From Nitrososphaerota archaeon (GTDB lineage: Archaea > Thermoproteota > Nitrososphaeria > Nitrososphaerales > UBA183): a stretch of 63,741 nt of DNA. The DNA lies in assembly GCA_029785235.1 (NCBI GenBank), contig JAFMAA010000006.1:1-63741 (forward strand), written 5' to 3'. Shown here one piece after another: positions 62,925-63,741 of the stretch; position 1 is the stretch's first letter; every line of letters starts with the position of its first letter. The notes beneath the pieces are model-generated. The model did not search any database, had not been told where the DNA came from, and worked only from the letters and a program-made list of their open reading frames with translations. The translations under genes were made by a program, and so were the position numbers.

Positions 62925-63345
62925 GCATGGCTCCTCCGGGTATCGGCCTTCCGTGAGGGCACTTGTCTGGGTGGCTCATGTGGGCGCAAAGCTTCTCCAG
63001 GGCGGTTTCGTCTATGGTGCCTGTGAGGGAGGAGGAGACTTTGCACGCGTCCTCCAGCGGGAAGCCGTTCCGGACTAGCAGAGTTTCGAAAATCCTATGC
63101 TCCCTGGTCGCCCCGTTGAGATGCTCCAACCCACTTTCCGTGAGCCTGTACCCGCTGGGACCTTTCTCGACGAGGCCTAGCTCAATCAACTTGTCCAAGA
63201 ACTGTACGGCTGTAGGTGAAGCTACCTTCATCCTACCTGCGATGTCCTTCACTCTAGCAGGCCAGCCGCTTGAAGAGAGCGAGTAGACTGTCTCGACACA
63301 GTCCAACTCTCTCCTGCTGATTCCAGAGACAGTATTAGATTCCAC
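62917..63345 (-). CDS. DtxR/MntR-family metal regulator
   Basis: Metal-dependent repressor. Residues 8-65 form the winged helix (RRELDCVETVYSLSSSGWPA, RVKDIAGRMKVASPTAVQFL, ELGLVEKGPSGYRLTESG). The dimerisation/metal part follows: REHRIFETLLVRNGFPLEDA, then LEKLCAHMSHPDKCPHGRPI, with Cys, His and Glu ligands typical of IdeR/MntR. No SH3 domain is present, as in MntR. It overlaps the transporter gene and likely represses its own operon when metal is plentiful. Confidence 0.88.
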   Translation of the reverse strand: MESNTVSGISRRELDCVETVYSLSSSGWPARVKDIAGRMKVASPTAVQFLDKLIELGLVEKGPSGYRLTESGLEHLNGATREHRIFETLLVRNGFPLEDACKVSSSLTGTIDETALEKLCAHMSHPDKCPHGRPIPGGAMHV

Positions 63346-63350
63346 CTAAT
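63334..63350. promoter_or_regulatory. DtxR-type operator, distal half-site imperfect
   Basis: ATTAGAT TCC ACCTAAT is a 7-3-7 inverted repeat with one mismatch. It is the nearer of two operators to the regulator start at 63345 and overlaps that start. Confidence 0.6.
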
Positions 63351-63353
63351 GGT

Positions 63354-63370
63354 ATTAGGTGATACCTAAT
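63354..63370. promoter_or_regulatory. DtxR-type operator, perfect palindrome
   Basis: ATTAGGT GAT ACCTAAT is a perfect 7-3-7 inverted repeat matching the known DtxR/IdeR/MntR box pattern (TTAGG...CCTAA). It is 20 bases, two helical turns, from the neighbouring site, so two dimers could bind the same face of DNA. Confidence 0.75.
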
Positions 63371-63408
63371 TTAAGGATTCTACCAGCAGGCACCGGGCCG
63401 ACTCTGAG

Positions 63409-63741
63409 TTACTGGAGGGCGCCCTCGTAGGGGCTCGATGGCGTGGGGAAGCGTCCCATCACGCCCACTGCCGCGAAGAGTAGCAGTGCAGCCAGGATGA
63501 ACGTCGTATAGTAGCCATCATACACCGAGACGAAGCCGGAGGCGAAGGAGCCAACCATCGAGGCAATCCCCACCACTGCAGAGTAGACGCCAAGAGCAGC
63601 CCCTGCAGACCTACTCTGCACTGTTGTGAATATCATTGTGTTCGCTGACGTATAGTAGACTGCGAAAGCGACACCGCCTGCTACAGGGTAGAGGACCATT
63701 GCAGGTATCAGGAACAACGGACCAGTGAGCAACAGAGCCGC
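63409..63741 (-). CDS. MFS transporter, C-terminal part (cut by window edge)
   Basis: The last 110 codons of a multi-pass transporter whose 5' part lies beyond the right edge. Hydrophobic segments include LFLIPAMVLYPVAGGVAFAV, GAALGVYSAVVGIASMVGSF and FILAALLLFAAVGVMG, the pattern of the final helices of a major facilitator. The short C-terminal tail (FPTPSSPYEGALQ) is cytoplasmic. Substrate cannot be judged. Confidence 0.6.
   Translation of the reverse strand, partial: AALLLTGPLFLIPAMVLYPVAGGVAFAVYYTSANTMIFTTVQSRSAGAALGVYSAVVGIASMVGSFASGFVSVYDGYYTTFILAALLLFAAVGVMGRFPTPSSPYEGALQ

Noticed and set aside
1..63741. CRISPR array or cas genes
   Set aside because: No regularly spaced direct repeats and no Cas motifs were seen.
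1..63741. rRNA genes
   Set aside because: No stretch resembles 16S, 23S or 5S rRNA; the GC-rich intergenic parts are too short.

Overview
The window is archaeal. Genes have TATA boxes about 25-30 bases before their starts and often no Shine-Dalgarno. TTG and GTG starts are common, and tRNA genes carry introns at non-canonical positions (D-loop, variable loop, T-arm). Gene content includes MptA/QueC/QueD for archaeosine, AbrB-PhoU, TrmB regulators, DtxR, HtpX, a Tes-like radical SAM enzyme for tetraether lipids and the non-phosphorylating Entner-Doudoroff pathway. A heterotrophic member of the Thermoproteota, perhaps Nitrososphaeria-related, fits best, but no rRNA is present and the lineage is inferred.

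The dominant structure is a large inverted duplication. Left arm (about 1-9490): hutH (cut by the window edge), hutI, hutU, dedA, class II HMG-CoA reductase, an intron-containing tRNA, a small membrane protein, htpX, hsp20, a CBS protein, tRNA-Ala(TGC) and tRNA-Ile(GAT). The same genes recur in the same relative order and inverted at about 29515-39507. The hutH proteins are roughly 86% identical over 340 shared residues by my count, and every duplicated protein gene is open in both copies. Homology ends a few tens of bases past the 3' end of tRNA-Ile on both inner sides.

The 20 kb between the arms is mixed. Its left part (9.5-16.6 kb) looks accessory and decaying: a RelBE-like pair whose toxin has an in-frame stop, an inverted-repeat element, merA behind a frameshifted ArsR regulator, a broken transporter and several orphan membrane proteins. 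Its right part (17-28.7 kb) is house-keeping: phoU, NAD kinase, DUF72, mptA-queC-queD, tRNA-Gly, peroxiredoxin, DUF309, TrmB regulators and the Tes-like enzyme. A Doc/Fic toxin lies just inside the right arm.

Right of the duplication are hutG (completing histidine to glutamate), two polytopic membrane proteins, mscS, malate dehydrogenase, tRNA-Gly(GCC), a tRNA-binding protein, a CPA-type antiporter and a GltD-like oxidoreductase. A carbohydrate block follows (49.7-61.8 kb): HAD phosphatase, GT4 glycosyltransferase, GH15 glucosidase/trehalase, glucose dehydrogenase, aldehyde dehydrogenase, glycerate 2-kinase, sugar-acid dehydratase, KDG aldolase, a cyclase-family hydrolase and a clan-A-like glycosidase. 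Together these can run glucan or trehalose to glucose, gluconate, KDG, pyruvate plus glyceraldehyde, glycerate and 2-phosphoglycerate. The right end has an intron-containing tRNA, a metal transporter with a DtxR-family regulator under two DtxR-type operators, and a truncated MFS transporter.
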